This document shows, one piece after another, positions 1 through 8,067 of a stretch of 64,000 bases of DNA. How positions within the stretch are numbered: position 1 is the stretch's first letter; every line of letters begins with the position of its first letter. The notes below the pieces were generated by a model. The model was not told where the DNA came from, made no database searches, and was given only the letters and a program-made list of their open reading frames with translations. The DNA is from Mycobacterium lacus (lineage in GTDB: Bacteria; Actinomycetota; Actinomycetes; Mycobacteriales; Mycobacteriaceae): contig NZ_AP022581.1 of the NCBI RefSeq assembly GCF_010731535.1, positions 4,411,952-4,475,951 on the forward strand, read 5' to 3'. Made by a program: the position numbers and the translations under genes.

Positions 1-675
1 GCCGAATTGGCCCACGCCATAGCGGATCCCGAACGGGTGGCTACGCACGCCGTCGATCTCACCGACAACGACGCGCCGAAGCGGATCGTGGACGCGGCCA
101 TTGCCCGATGGGGACGCATCGACTTCCTGATCAACAGCGCCGGCTTGGGCAGTCCCAAGCCGCTGCACGAGACCGACGACGAATCCCTGGACAGTTTTCT
201 CGGTTTGATGCTGCGCGCGCCGTTCCGTTTGGTGCGCGAGGCCCTTCCGCACATGCGGCCCGGCTCCGCGATCATCAACATCACCTCGACCTTCGCCGTC
301 GTGGGTGGCCTTCGCGGAGGCGCCTATTCGGCGGCCAAGGGCGGACTCACCGCATTGACCACCCACATCGCCTGCCAATACGGCTCACAGGGAATCCGCT
401 GCAACGCGGTGGCTCCCGGGGTCGTCCGGACGCCGATGACCGAACATCGTTTGCGGGATGAGCGGTTTCGGCGGCTCAATATCGAGATGACGCCGCATCA
501 GCGATTGGGCACGGTCGACGACGTCGCGAGCACGGTGGCATTCTTGTGCTCGCCCGGCGGTGCGTTCATCAATGGCCAGACCGTCGTCGTGGACGGCGGC
601 TGGAGCTCCACCAAGTACCTCTCCGAGTTCGCGTTGACCTCCGACTGGACGGCCGCTCAACGTGATTCGAAGTGA
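1..675 (+). CDS. Short-chain dehydrogenase/reductase, 5' end outside the window
   Basis: The frame is open from base 1, so the gene begins upstream and its N-terminal cofactor-binding glycine motif is not visible. What remains is a typical classical SDR core: an NSAG motif, a catalytic Ser in ITST, the YSAAK (YxxxK) catalytic pair, and the C-terminal FLCSPGGAFINGQTVVVDGG segment seen in FabG-like enzymes. It is probably a cytoplasmic NAD(P)-dependent oxidoreductase; the substrate cannot be told. Its 3' end overlaps the 3' end of the convergent SRPBCC gene by 19 nt. Confidence 0.9.
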   Translation, partial: AELAHAIADPERVATHAVDLTDNDAPKRIVDAAIARWGRIDFLINSAGLGSPKPLHETDDESLDSFLGLMLRAPFRLVREALPHMRPGSAIINITSTFAVVGGLRGGAYSAAKGGLTALTTHIACQYGSQGIRCNAVAPGVVRTPMTEHRLRDERFRRLNIEMTPHQRLGTVDDVASTVAFLCSPGGAFINGQTVVVDGGWSSTKYLSEFALTSDWTAAQRDSK

Positions 676-1118
676 CGCCGGATGCCGGACAACATCGCGA
701 TGTGCGCCTTGACCGCCTCGCGCGTGGTGATCGCGGCCAGCGGCCGCGGCGCTGCTATCCGTATCCGCTCGACGACACGGGTGCCGGCGCCGATCGGCTC
801 GAAGGTTACCGTCCCGCGCAGGCGCACCCAGGGCGACTGAGCGGCCTCGGTGAGCACGTCGCCTTGCGCTCGAACGTGCATCCGCGCTCGGTAGGTGCAT
901 TTTAGAGTGAACGGCCCCAAGGGAATTCGATCGACGACTCGGTAGCTCTGCCGATAGCCCTCCGGGGATTCGCTACGGCTCATCGCCCGCACGGACACGA
1001 TCAGCGGGTGCACGCGTTTGATGCTGTCCAGATCGACGTAGAAGTCGTGGACCTCGTTCGGCGGCGCGGGTACGTCCTCGGTGAGCGTCCGCTCGGCGTG
1101 GGCGACCCACCAGCTCAT
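657..1118 (-). CDS. SRPBCC (polyketide cyclase/START-like) family protein
   Basis: A 153-residue protein starting MSWWVAHAERT. It looks like a single SRPBCC domain, with the N-terminal pattern in which a strand is followed by VHDFYVDLDSIKRVHPLI and a C-terminal helix (EAVKAHIAMLSGIRRHF). The family binds hydrophobic ligands in a deep cavity; the ligand here is unknown. The ATG (1116-1118) overlaps the TGA of the upstream rhomboid gene by 4 nt (ATGA), so the two are probably translationally coupled. An open frame continues further upstream in this reading frame, but it only shadows the rhomboid gene. Confidence 0.75.
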   Translation of the reverse strand: MSWWVAHAERTLTEDVPAPPNEVHDFYVDLDSIKRVHPLIVSVRAMSRSESPEGYRQSYRVVDRIPLGPFTLKCTYRARMHVRAQGDVLTEAAQSPWVRLRGTVTFEPIGAGTRVVERIRIAAPRPLAAITTREAVKAHIAMLSGIRRHFESR

Positions 1119-1981
1119 AGGGATAATTGCGCGAGGAGATCGGCGGTGCGCCACCAGATCAGCGCGGCGAACAAAGCCAGGACGGCGATCGTCACCGCGG
1201 CCTGGATCAGGTTCCGTCGTTCCCGCGGCGGGTAAACGTAGGCCGCGGCGACTCCCGCGCCCGTGACAAGCCCACCGACGTGCCCCTGCCAGCTGATCAG
1301 TTGCGAGCTGATCGCCGGCATGACGAAGGTGAAGACCAAGTTGATCACGATGACCGCGACGACCCACCGGACGTCGAGGGCCAGCCGCTTCCCCACCACG
1401 AAGGTGGCCCCGAAAAGGCCGAACACCGCGCCCGAGGCGCCCGCCGTCGCGGTGGTGAGCGGCGACAGCAGGTAGACCAGCACCGAACCGCCGAGTCCAC
1501 TCAATGCGTACAGCCAGCCGAACCGCAGCCGGCCCAACCATATTTCGAGCGCTGGACCCACGACATACAGCGCCCACATGTTCAACAGCAAATGGGTGGC
1601 GCCGTAATGCATGAACGCCGAGGTCACCAGGCGGTACAGCTGGCCGTCGGCGACGGCCGGTGGCCACAGCGCGAGTTGCCTTTCCAAACCCCGGGACGCC
1701 GTCTGGACCATGAAGGCCAGCACGTTGATTGCGATCAGCGCATAGGTAACCAACGGCGTGGCCGACCGCTGCCGCCCGCCGAAGCGCGTGCGGGGTTGCC
1801 GAATGCTCTGGGCGCCCGCCCGGACGCACTCCACACACTGATGACCGACGGCGGCGTCGCGCATGCAGTCCGCACAGATGTGCCGGTCACAGCGGTTGCA
1901 GCGGACATACGTCCGGCGACCCGGATGCCGGTAACAGGTTGGTGCCTCGGTCGGCGACCCCGGTGTGCTGGGCCCGTTCAT
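1115..1981 (-). CDS. Rhomboid-family intramembrane serine protease with N-terminal zinc-binding module
   Basis: 288 residues. Residues about 16-52 carry a B-box-like cysteine/histidine pattern (CYRHP, CNRC, CADC, CVEC) likely to bind zinc. This is followed by a six-segment rhomboid membrane domain with H130/N134 in HLLLNMWAL, the catalytic Ser183 in GASGAVFG and the catalytic His234 in GHVGG. It would cleave transmembrane segments of membrane proteins in the plasma membrane. It resembles M. tuberculosis Rv0110, and its neighbours (PE_PGRS, ctpI) match Rv0109 and Rv0107c, supporting orthology. It forms an operon with the downstream SRPBCC gene. Confidence 0.9.
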   Translation of the reverse strand: MNGPSTPGSPTEAPTCYRHPGRRTYVRCNRCDRHICADCMRDAAVGHQCVECVRAGAQSIRQPRTRFGGRQRSATPLVTYALIAINVLAFMVQTASRGLERQLALWPPAVADGQLYRLVTSAFMHYGATHLLLNMWALYVVGPALEIWLGRLRFGWLYALSGLGGSVLVYLLSPLTTATAGASGAVFGLFGATFVVGKRLALDVRWVVAVIVINLVFTFVMPAISSQLISWQGHVGGLVTGAGVAAAYVYPPRERRNLIQAAVTIAVLALFAALIWWRTADLLAQLSL

Positions 1982-2065
1982 CGCACCATTGTTGCCTGCG
2001 TTGGGTCCGTCGACCGCATTGCTCGGTGTTTATCGGGTCCACGACGTTGCCTTACGGTGTCTTCC

Positions 2066-2467
2066 GTGGACTCACACGGGACCGTTGTTGAGCGCTACCT
2101 GACCTGCCTGGCGGCCCACGACTGGGACGGTCTGGCCGCCACTATCGCGGACCAGGGCTTGATCCGGGAGGGCCCGTTCTGCGATCGCATCGAAGGCAAG
2201 CAGCGCTACGTCTCCTACCTGCGCAAGGTGCTGACCAACCTCAAGGGGCACCGCTTGGACGTGCAGCGGATCTCGCAGGTGAACCCGCGGTTGGCATACG
2301 TCGAGTTGACCGAGGCCTTCGAGGTCGACGGTGCAGACGCCGAATGGCCCGAGTGCCTGCGGTTCGAGCAGGACGACGACGGCTTGATATCGCACGTCAG
2401 CGTCTTCTTCAAGCAGCGGGGGGCTGACGCCGCCGCACCAACTGCAGCCGGCAGGCCGGTTCGTTAA
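2066..2467 (+). CDS. NTF2/SnoaL-like protein
   Basis: About 133 residues from the GTG at 2066 (an in-frame GTG at 2057 is an alternative). The sequence has the look of a small cone-shaped NTF2-like fold: an N-terminal helix VVERYLTCLAAHDWDGLAATI, then a strand-rich half ending FEQDDDGLISHVSVFFKQ. Function is unknown; relatives are isomerases, hydrolases or ligand binders. It is divergent from the rhomboid gene, and its stop codon shares the GTTAAC sequence with the stop of the convergent PE_PGRS gene. The 34 nt around its start are strikingly similar to those around the start of the small gene at 5776. Confidence 0.6.
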   Translation: MDSHGTVVERYLTCLAAHDWDGLAATIADQGLIREGPFCDRIEGKQRYVSYLRKVLTNLKGHRLDVQRISQVNPRLAYVELTEAFEVDGADAEWPECLRFEQDDDGLISHVSVFFKQRGADAAAPTAAGRPVR

Positions 2468-3966
2468 CTCGGCCCGGGGGTGCCGTCGAAGCCGAAGATG
2501 GTGCCGCCGGTGCCGCCGGCCCCGCCGGGGCCGCCGAACATGCCAGGCCCGCCGTCGCCACCGTCGCCGATCAACCGGGCGTTACCCCCCTTGCCGCCGG
2601 CGGCCGCGAGCCCATTGCTGGTGCCGGCGCCCCCGCCGGTCCCGCCGTTGCCGACGTATCCGCCCGTGCCACCGTCACCCCCATTGCCGCCGGCGTTGCC
2701 GCCGAGGCCCGCCCCTCCGGTTCCGCCGTCGCCGCCGTGCCCGTACAGCCCGATGGCGTCGCCACCGTTGCCGCCGCTGCCGGCGGAGGTGCCCGGCCCG
2801 CCCGCGCCACCGGCGCCGCCGTTGCCGACCACGACGCCGCCGGTGCCGCCCATGCCGCCCGCCGACGAGATTGCGCCGCTGCCCAATTGGCCGTTGCCGC
2901 CCGCGCCGCCGTCGCCGAAGAACCCGGCGTTACCCCCGTTACCGGCAAGCCCGCCATTGACAGCGCCGATGCCGCCGTTCCCGCCGGCCCCGCCGTCGCC
3001 GATGAGCCCACCGGTGCCGCCGTCGCCGCCGCCCCCGCCGTCTTGGCTAGCGCCGAAGCCGCCGGCCCCGCCGTCGCCGCCGTCGCCCAGCAGCCCCGCA
3101 TCGCCCCCACGACCGCCAAGCCCGCCGTTGGCACTGCCGATGCCGCCGGCCCCGCCGGCCCCACCGCGGCCGAACAGCGCGGCGTTGCCGCCATTACCGG
3201 CGTTCCCGCCGTTGCCGACACCACCAATGCCGCCGACCCCGCCCGCGCCCCCGGCGCCGCCGTTGCCGAACAGCCCGACGGCGTTGCCGCCGGCACCGCC
3301 AGGCCCGCCGTCACCCGTCATGAAGGCCACGCCCCCGGCGCCGCCCACTCCGCCGTTGCCCCACAGCCACCCGCCGGCGCCGCCGGCCCCGCCCGCCGCA
3401 CCGGTCGGTGAGACGGCCGTACCCGGCCCGCCGATTCCCCCAGCCCCGCCGTTGCCGATCAACCCCGCCGCACCGCCGTTGCCGCCGGCCTGGCCCGCCC
3501 CGCCGGACCCGCCGTTGCCCCCGTTGCCGTACAAGAGCCCGCCCGGCCCGCCGTCTTGCCCGGTGTTGGGTAACCCGTTGGCGCCGTTGCCGATCAGCGG
3601 GCGGCCAAACACTGCCTGGGTAGGCGCGTTCACCGCGTTGAGCACGTTCTGCTGCACGGTCTGCGCAACCTGCAGCGGCGACGCATTGGCCGCCTCGGCC
3701 GCCGCGTAGGAGCTCGCGCCGGCATTGAGCGCCTGGACAAACTGGTCGTGGAACGCCACCGCCTGAGCGCTGACCGCCTGATACGCCCGCGCGTGCGCGC
3801 CGAACAGCGCCGCGATCGCCGCGGAGACCTCGTCGGCACCCGCGGCCAGCACACCGGTAGTCGGAACGGCCGCGGCCGCGTTGGCCGCGCTGATGACCGA
3901 ACGGATTCCTGCCAGGTCCGTTGCCGCCGCTGACATCATCTGCGGCGCCGCGAGCACGTAAGACAT
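2464..3966 (-). CDS. PE_PGRS family protein (probable PE_PGRS1 / Rv0109 counterpart)
   Basis: 500 residues from the ATG at 3964-3966 (MSYVLAAPQMM). Residues 1-~95 form a PE domain; a linker with the GRPLIGNGANG motif follows; the rest is a glycine-rich GGAGG/GNGG repeat region typical of PGRS. PE_PGRS proteins are exported by type VII (mainly ESX-5) secretion and sit at the cell surface. The flanking rhomboid and ctpI genes match the M. tuberculosis PE_PGRS1 neighbourhood. The start could also be three codons earlier (MVQ), but MSxV is the family pattern. Confidence 0.93.
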   Translation of the reverse strand: MSYVLAAPQMMSAAATDLAGIRSVISAANAAAAVPTTGVLAAGADEVSAAIAALFGAHARAYQAVSAQAVAFHDQFVQALNAGASSYAAAEAANASPLQVAQTVQQNVLNAVNAPTQAVFGRPLIGNGANGLPNTGQDGGPGGLLYGNGGNGGSGGAGQAGGNGGAAGLIGNGGAGGIGGPGTAVSPTGAAGGAGGAGGWLWGNGGVGGAGGVAFMTGDGGPGGAGGNAVGLFGNGGAGGAGGVGGIGGVGNGGNAGNGGNAALFGRGGAGGAGGIGSANGGLGGRGGDAGLLGDGGDGGAGGFGASQDGGGGGDGGTGGLIGDGGAGGNGGIGAVNGGLAGNGGNAGFFGDGGAGGNGQLGSGAISSAGGMGGTGGVVVGNGGAGGAGGPGTSAGSGGNGGDAIGLYGHGGDGGTGGAGLGGNAGGNGGDGGTGGYVGNGGTGGGAGTSNGLAAAGGKGGNARLIGDGGDGGPGMFGGPGGAGGTGGTIFGFDGTPGPS

Positions 3967-4110
3967 CTGGACCACTTCTGCGATGCGCGGTGACCTTGAT
4001 CCTTCGGGCCCTTCGGGATCTCTCGGGTTCTTTCGGCCACCATCGACACGATCGGTGCAATAAATCTACCGCGACCCAGGCGTGCCATTCGCAGAAAATC
4101 CAGCTCCTGT

Positions 4111-5670
4111 ATGCCTGATCCGGCGGAGCCGTCGGCGGGGTCTGCTGGTATCGAACGCATGTTCGAAGGGGTGCTCGATCCGGAGGTGGTGGCCCGTTTC
4201 GATGAGCACGTCGAGCGGCGCCATCCGTCGACCACTGCGGAGTCGGCGGGGCTGATAGAGCGGATTTGTGCGGCCGCGCGGGCGGAGAACCGGGCCGCCG
4301 CCGCGCAGCTGGTGGCTGTGGGGGAGTTGTTCGCCTCTCGGCTCTCGCGGTGTTCGGAGACCGAGGACTGGGCGATCGACACCATGGAGGCTGTGGCCGC
4401 CGAGGTGGGCGCGGCGTTGCGGATCAGCCAGGCGCGCGCCGCCGGCCGGCTGCGGTATGCCCGGGCCATGCGTGAGCGGCTACCCAAGACCGCTGCGGTG
4501 TTTGTGGCCGGCGAGATCGACTTTCGGGCGTTTGCCACGATCGTGTTCCGCACCGATCTGATCGTCGACCCCGAGGTGCTGGCGGCGGTGGATGAGTTGG
4601 TGGCGCTCAATGTGACGCGCTGGCCCTCGCTGAGCAGCGCCCGGCTGTCCGGGGCGGTCGATAGGATCGTGGCCCGCGTCGACGCCGATGCGGTGCGCCG
4701 CCGTAAGGAGTATCAGGCCGATCGGCAGATCTCGATCGGACAGGACCAAGACGGCCTCTCGCGCATCGACGGCAGCCTGTACAGCGTCGACGCCCACGCA
4801 CTCGACAAGCGGTTGAGCGCGTTGGCGGCCACCGTGTGTGCCCACGATCCGCGCACCCGCGAGCAGCGCCGCGCCGACGCGTTGGGGGCGCTGGCCGCCG
4901 GGGCGGATCGGCTGGGCTGTCGCTGCGGGCGCACCGACTGCCCGGCCGCCACCCGCCCGGGTGCGGCCCCGGTGGTGATCCATGTGATCGCCGAACCCGC
5001 CACCATCAACGGCACGGGCTCGGCGCCGGCATCTGAGATGAACGCCGACGGGCTGATCACCCCCGAGCTGGTGGCCGAACTCGCGAAGACGGCCACACTG
5101 GTGCCGCTGGTTCACCCCGGCGATGCCCCACCCGAGCCCGGCTATGTGCCGTCGAAGGCGTTGGCCGATTTCGTGCGGTGCCGGGATCTGACCTGCCGCT
5201 GGCCCGGCTGTGACCGGCCCGCCGTCGATTGCGATGTGGATCATTCGATCCCCTACGCCCAGGGTGGGCCCACCCATGCGGCCAACCTGAACTGCAAATG
5301 CCGAACCCATCACCTTGTGAAGACCTTTTGGGGCTGGCGGGAACGGCAACTACGCGACGGGACCCTGATTTTCACCTCACCGTCGGGGCACACCCATGTC
5401 ACCACCCCGGGCAGCGCCCTGCTGTTTCCCAGCCTGTGCCGCGCGGTCGGCGGCATGCCGGCACCGGAAGCCGACCCCCCGCACGACTACTGCGCCCACC
5501 GGACCGCGATGATGCCCAAACGCCGGCGCACCCGCGCCCAAGACCGCGCCCACCGCATCGCCACCGAACGCCGCCACAACCACGCCGCCCGCACCACGCC
5601 GCGAGCCGAGCCCTCGAGCTACGTCGGCCCCGCCCCACCCCACACCGACGACGACCCACCACCCTTCTGA
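4111..5670 (+). CDS. 13E12 repeat family protein (DUF222 plus HNH nuclease-like domain)
   Basis: 519 residues. The N-terminal two thirds is a helical DUF222 region (RLRYARAMRERLP, AVDELVALNV). The C-terminal part holds an HNH-like motif with CRDLTCRWPGCD, DVDHSIPYAQGG, an Asn and a CRTHH ending. This is the mycobacterial 13E12 family, present in many dispersed copies; in M. tuberculosis a REP13E12 copy serves as an integration site for phage-like element phiRv1 (known from the literature). A role in DNA cleavage is inferred only. Length is close to the usual 450-520, so it looks intact. An internal ATG at 4159 is an alternative start. Confidence 0.88.
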   Translation: MPDPAEPSAGSAGIERMFEGVLDPEVVARFDEHVERRHPSTTAESAGLIERICAAARAENRAAAAQLVAVGELFASRLSRCSETEDWAIDTMEAVAAEVGAALRISQARAAGRLRYARAMRERLPKTAAVFVAGEIDFRAFATIVFRTDLIVDPEVLAAVDELVALNVTRWPSLSSARLSGAVDRIVARVDADAVRRRKEYQADRQISIGQDQDGLSRIDGSLYSVDAHALDKRLSALAATVCAHDPRTREQRRADALGALAAGADRLGCRCGRTDCPAATRPGAAPVVIHVIAEPATINGTGSAPASEMNADGLITPELVAELAKTATLVPLVHPGDAPPEPGYVPSKALADFVRCRDLTCRWPGCDRPAVDCDVDHSIPYAQGGPTHAANLNCKCRTHHLVKTFWGWRERQLRDGTLIFTSPSGHTHVTTPGSALLFPSLCRAVGGMPAPEADPPHDYCAHRTAMMPKRRRTRAQDRAHRIATERRHNHAARTTPRAEPSSYVGPAPPHTDDDPPPF

Positions 5671-5775
5671 CCGGGGTTTCCCTGAGAACTTGGGGTGAGG
5701 CGGCTGTTGAGTTAGCCAAAACGCCCCAGCCCGCGGGTGTTCCCTGGCCCGCGGAATTGACTTACTGTGTTCTGC

Positions 5776-6009
5776 GTGGAGTCACACGGAACCCCCGAAT
5801 TGGTGCCCGTCGAAAATTTGCATTCCGGTGACCCGATCACCGACGTCAACGGTGGCGGTCAGCGGTACATAGTTCTCGAATCGAAGGCCGTTGGCGATAG
5901 CTGCGTGGTCCTCGAGCTCGAGTCCAGAGTGGACCATCAGCTGCAGGTGATCGAGAAGTCGTTCCCCACCGGGTATCACGTCGGCCGGGCAAACCACCGC
6001 ATCCTGTAG
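5776..6009 (+). CDS. Small hypothetical protein
   Basis: About 77 residues from the GTG at 5776 (alternative GTG 5767). I do not recognise it. It reads like a real short beta-rich domain: GQRYIVLESKAVGDSCVVLELES, then FPTGYHVGR. The start context is nearly the same as that of the NTF2-like gene at 2066: both proteins begin M-[ED]-S-H-G-T, and the upstream 19 nt are also similar. It lies between the 13E12 gene and the convergent DUF899 gene. Coding status is moderately supported. Confidence 0.45.
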   Translation: MESHGTPELVPVENLHSGDPITDVNGGGQRYIVLESKAVGDSCVVLELESRVDHQLQVIEKSFPTGYHVGRANHRIL

Positions 6010-6052
6010 ACCGAATTCCGCAGTCCACATATCGCGACGCGCAGCCCTCGGC

Positions 6053-6790
6053 TCAACTCTTGCGTGGCGGCCGGGGGTCGTTGGGGTCGTCCGGATCGGG
6101 CTCACCGAACCAGCGCGACGGCACGTGTTCGCCGTAGGCGTCGTGCCAGTCCCACCACTCGTACGGTGGGGTCTGCGGGTAGCCCTCCGGCGAGTCCTCC
6201 CAGTCCTCCTGGCGCCCCAGCGCCGTCATGTCGAGAAAGCTCCACGTGGTCCCCAGCGCCTCGTCGCCGCGGTTGTTGATGAAGTAGGTGCGGAACACGC
6301 GGTTGCCGTCACGGATGAACGCATTGGTGCCGTGCCATTGGTCGACGCCGAAGTCCGCGTCAAAGCCGTCGGTGATCGTGTACCACGGCATCTGCCAGCC
6401 CATCCGCGCCTTTAGCCGCTCGATGTCGGGCTGCGGCGCCGGCGAGGCGAACACCAGCGTGGTGTCGCGGGCGTTCAGGTGGGCGAGGTTGCCGATGTGG
6501 TCGGCGATCATGGAACAGCCGCGGCAGGCATGATCGGGCCACCCGTCGACGCCGGGCTCGAAGAACGCGCGGTAGATGATCAGCTGACGACGGCCGCCGA
6601 ACAGGCCCAGCAGGCTCACCTTGCCCCTCGGCCCGTCGAACTCGTACTCCTTCTCCACGGCCAGCCATGGCATGCGCCGACGCTGCGCGGCCAACGCGTC
6701 GCGGGCGCGGGTCAACTCCTTCTCCTTGACGAGCAGTTGCCGGCGTGCGGCTTCCCACTCTTCCGCCGACACGATCGGGGGTGTCTTCAT
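6053..6790 (-). CDS. DUF899 family thioredoxin-like protein
   Basis: 245 residues from the ATG at 6788-6790, preceded by GTGGAG as ribosome binding site. Family hallmarks: PWLAVEKEYEFDGPRGKVSLLGLF, RQLIIYRAFFEP, a CRGCSM motif in the position of a thioredoxin active site, and a C-terminal SFLDMTALGRQEDWEDSPEG. DUF899 proteins have a thioredoxin-like fold; no firm reaction is known to me. It is divergent from the ECF sigma factor gene across 183 nt, suggesting that the sigma factor might control it (inference). Confidence 0.85.
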   Translation of the reverse strand: MKTPPIVSAEEWEAARRQLLVKEKELTRARDALAAQRRRMPWLAVEKEYEFDGPRGKVSLLGLFGGRRQLIIYRAFFEPGVDGWPDHACRGCSMIADHIGNLAHLNARDTTLVFASPAPQPDIERLKARMGWQMPWYTITDGFDADFGVDQWHGTNAFIRDGNRVFRTYFINNRGDEALGTTWSFLDMTALGRQEDWEDSPEGYPQTPPYEWWDWHDAYGEHVPSRWFGEPDPDDPNDPRPPRKS

Positions 6791-6973
6791 GTCGATCTCC
6801 ACCTTCCTGGTATTGCTGGATTACCCATTCAGCATCGAAGTTGCTCAGATTTTCGATGTTTGAGGTCTGCACTAATACCGAGACGTCGCGCCATGCGAAT
6901 TCATCTCTCCCGAGGTCAACCGATGAATCTGTGGCGCCGGGCGTGTCAATCGGGATGCAGGAAGGAGCACGAC

Positions 6974-7960
6974 ATGCCGGTCCGGGAGAACTTCATCGAG
7001 CAGGCGGCACCTTTTCGGGCCGAGCTGATCGCGCACTGCTACCGCATGCTCGGTTCGGTGCATGACGCCGAAGATCTCGTCCAGGAGACATACCTGCAAG
7101 CCTGGCGCGGGTACGAAGCGTTCGAAGAACGCGCCGCGCTGCGGACCTGGCTGTACCGAATCGCGACGAACGCGTGCCTGCGTGCGCTTCGGAGCCGCGG
7201 CCGCCGTGTGCTGCCGGCCGGGCTGGGCGACGCCTCGGTCGACCCGAATGCCAGTCTCGACGTCGCGGCCTTTCAACGGGGCGCTCATGACTGGCTCGAG
7301 CCGATCCCCGACGCGCGCGTGTTCGAGACCCCGGAGACCGCCTTGGCCGCAAGGCAAAGCGTCCGCCTGGCCGTGATGACGGCCCTGCAGGAGCTGCCGG
7401 CGCGACAGCGTGCCGTGTTGATCCTGCGCGACGTGGTGCAGTTCAGCGCGGCCGAGGTCGCCGAGCTGCTCGAGACCACGCCCGCCGCGGTCAATTCCGC
7501 CCTGCAGCGGGCCCGCGCCCGTCTGGCCGAGACCTCCCCTACCGAAGAACGCGTGGCCGAGCCCGACTGGGATAAACCGGCCAAGCGCCGCGAATTGCTC
7601 GACCGCTACTGCGCGGCGTTCGAGAACGCCGACATGGCCGCCCTCACCGAGCTGCTGCAAGCCGACGTCAAGCTCGAAATGCCGCCTGTGCCTGTGTGGT
7701 TCACCGGCCGCGACACCGTACTGCGCTTCCTTGCCGCACGTGCCGTCACCAAGGCCGGCGATATCGTGATGATCCCGACGGCCGCCAACGGGCAACCCGC
7801 CGCGGCCGAGTATCGCCGCAGCGAGGACCGCGTCATGCGGGCCCATTCCATACACGTCCTGACGACGGTCGCGGACAAGGGCACCGCCGGAATCGCCGGC
7901 GTTACCGTCTTTCTCGATCCGGGGCTGTTCACCACATTCGGTCTGCCACCAAGCCGGTGA
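6974..7960 (+). CDS. ECF sigma factor with C-terminal SnoaL-like domain (SigG-type)
   Basis: 328 residues from ATG 6974, with GAAGGAG seven bases upstream. Residues ~10-75 are sigma-70 region 2 (HCYRMLGSVHDAEDLVQETYLQAW), ~130-185 are region 4 (LQELPARQRAVLILRDV, AAEVAELLETTPAAVNSALQRAR), and from ~205 a SnoaL-like domain follows (RYCAAFENADMAALTELL) ending FLDPGLFTTFGLP. This architecture is that of mycobacterial SigG and related ECF groups, where the C-terminal domain modulates activity in place of an anti-sigma factor. It is a clear SigG relative but may be a paralogue. An open frame continues upstream but lacks family similarity. Confidence 0.85.
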   Translation: MPVRENFIEQAAPFRAELIAHCYRMLGSVHDAEDLVQETYLQAWRGYEAFEERAALRTWLYRIATNACLRALRSRGRRVLPAGLGDASVDPNASLDVAAFQRGAHDWLEPIPDARVFETPETALAARQSVRLAVMTALQELPARQRAVLILRDVVQFSAAEVAELLETTPAAVNSALQRARARLAETSPTEERVAEPDWDKPAKRRELLDRYCAAFENADMAALTELLQADVKLEMPPVPVWFTGRDTVLRFLAARAVTKAGDIVMIPTAANGQPAAAEYRRSEDRVMRAHSIHVLTTVADKGTAGIAGVTVFLDPGLFTTFGLPPSR

Positions 7961-8067
7961 GCCGCGTACCGGGAATGCAACACGCCGCTGCGCACGCGAC
8001 CCCCAATGTGGACAGGCCCGTAACACGCCAGCAGTATTAGGCGGAAGGCCTCATTGAAGGGTGGCGC

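Noticed and set aside
1127..2056. Long plus-strand frame leading into the NTF2-like gene
   Set aside because: It is antisense to the rhomboid gene, has Arg/Gln/Pro-rich composition and no family resemblance; only the last 133 codons are real.
2480..3709. Long plus-strand Pro-rich frame (409 codons)
   Set aside because: It is the antisense reading of the PE_PGRS gene at 2464-3966; GGN glycine codons read in reverse give proline. The same applies to the Pro-rich frames opposite the PE_PGRS genes at 38928 and 50874.
6872..8026. 384-codon minus-strand frame opposite the sigma factor
   Set aside because: It shadows the ECF sigma gene and the composition is Gly/Arg/His-rich without motifs; the plus frame has clear sigma regions 2 and 4.
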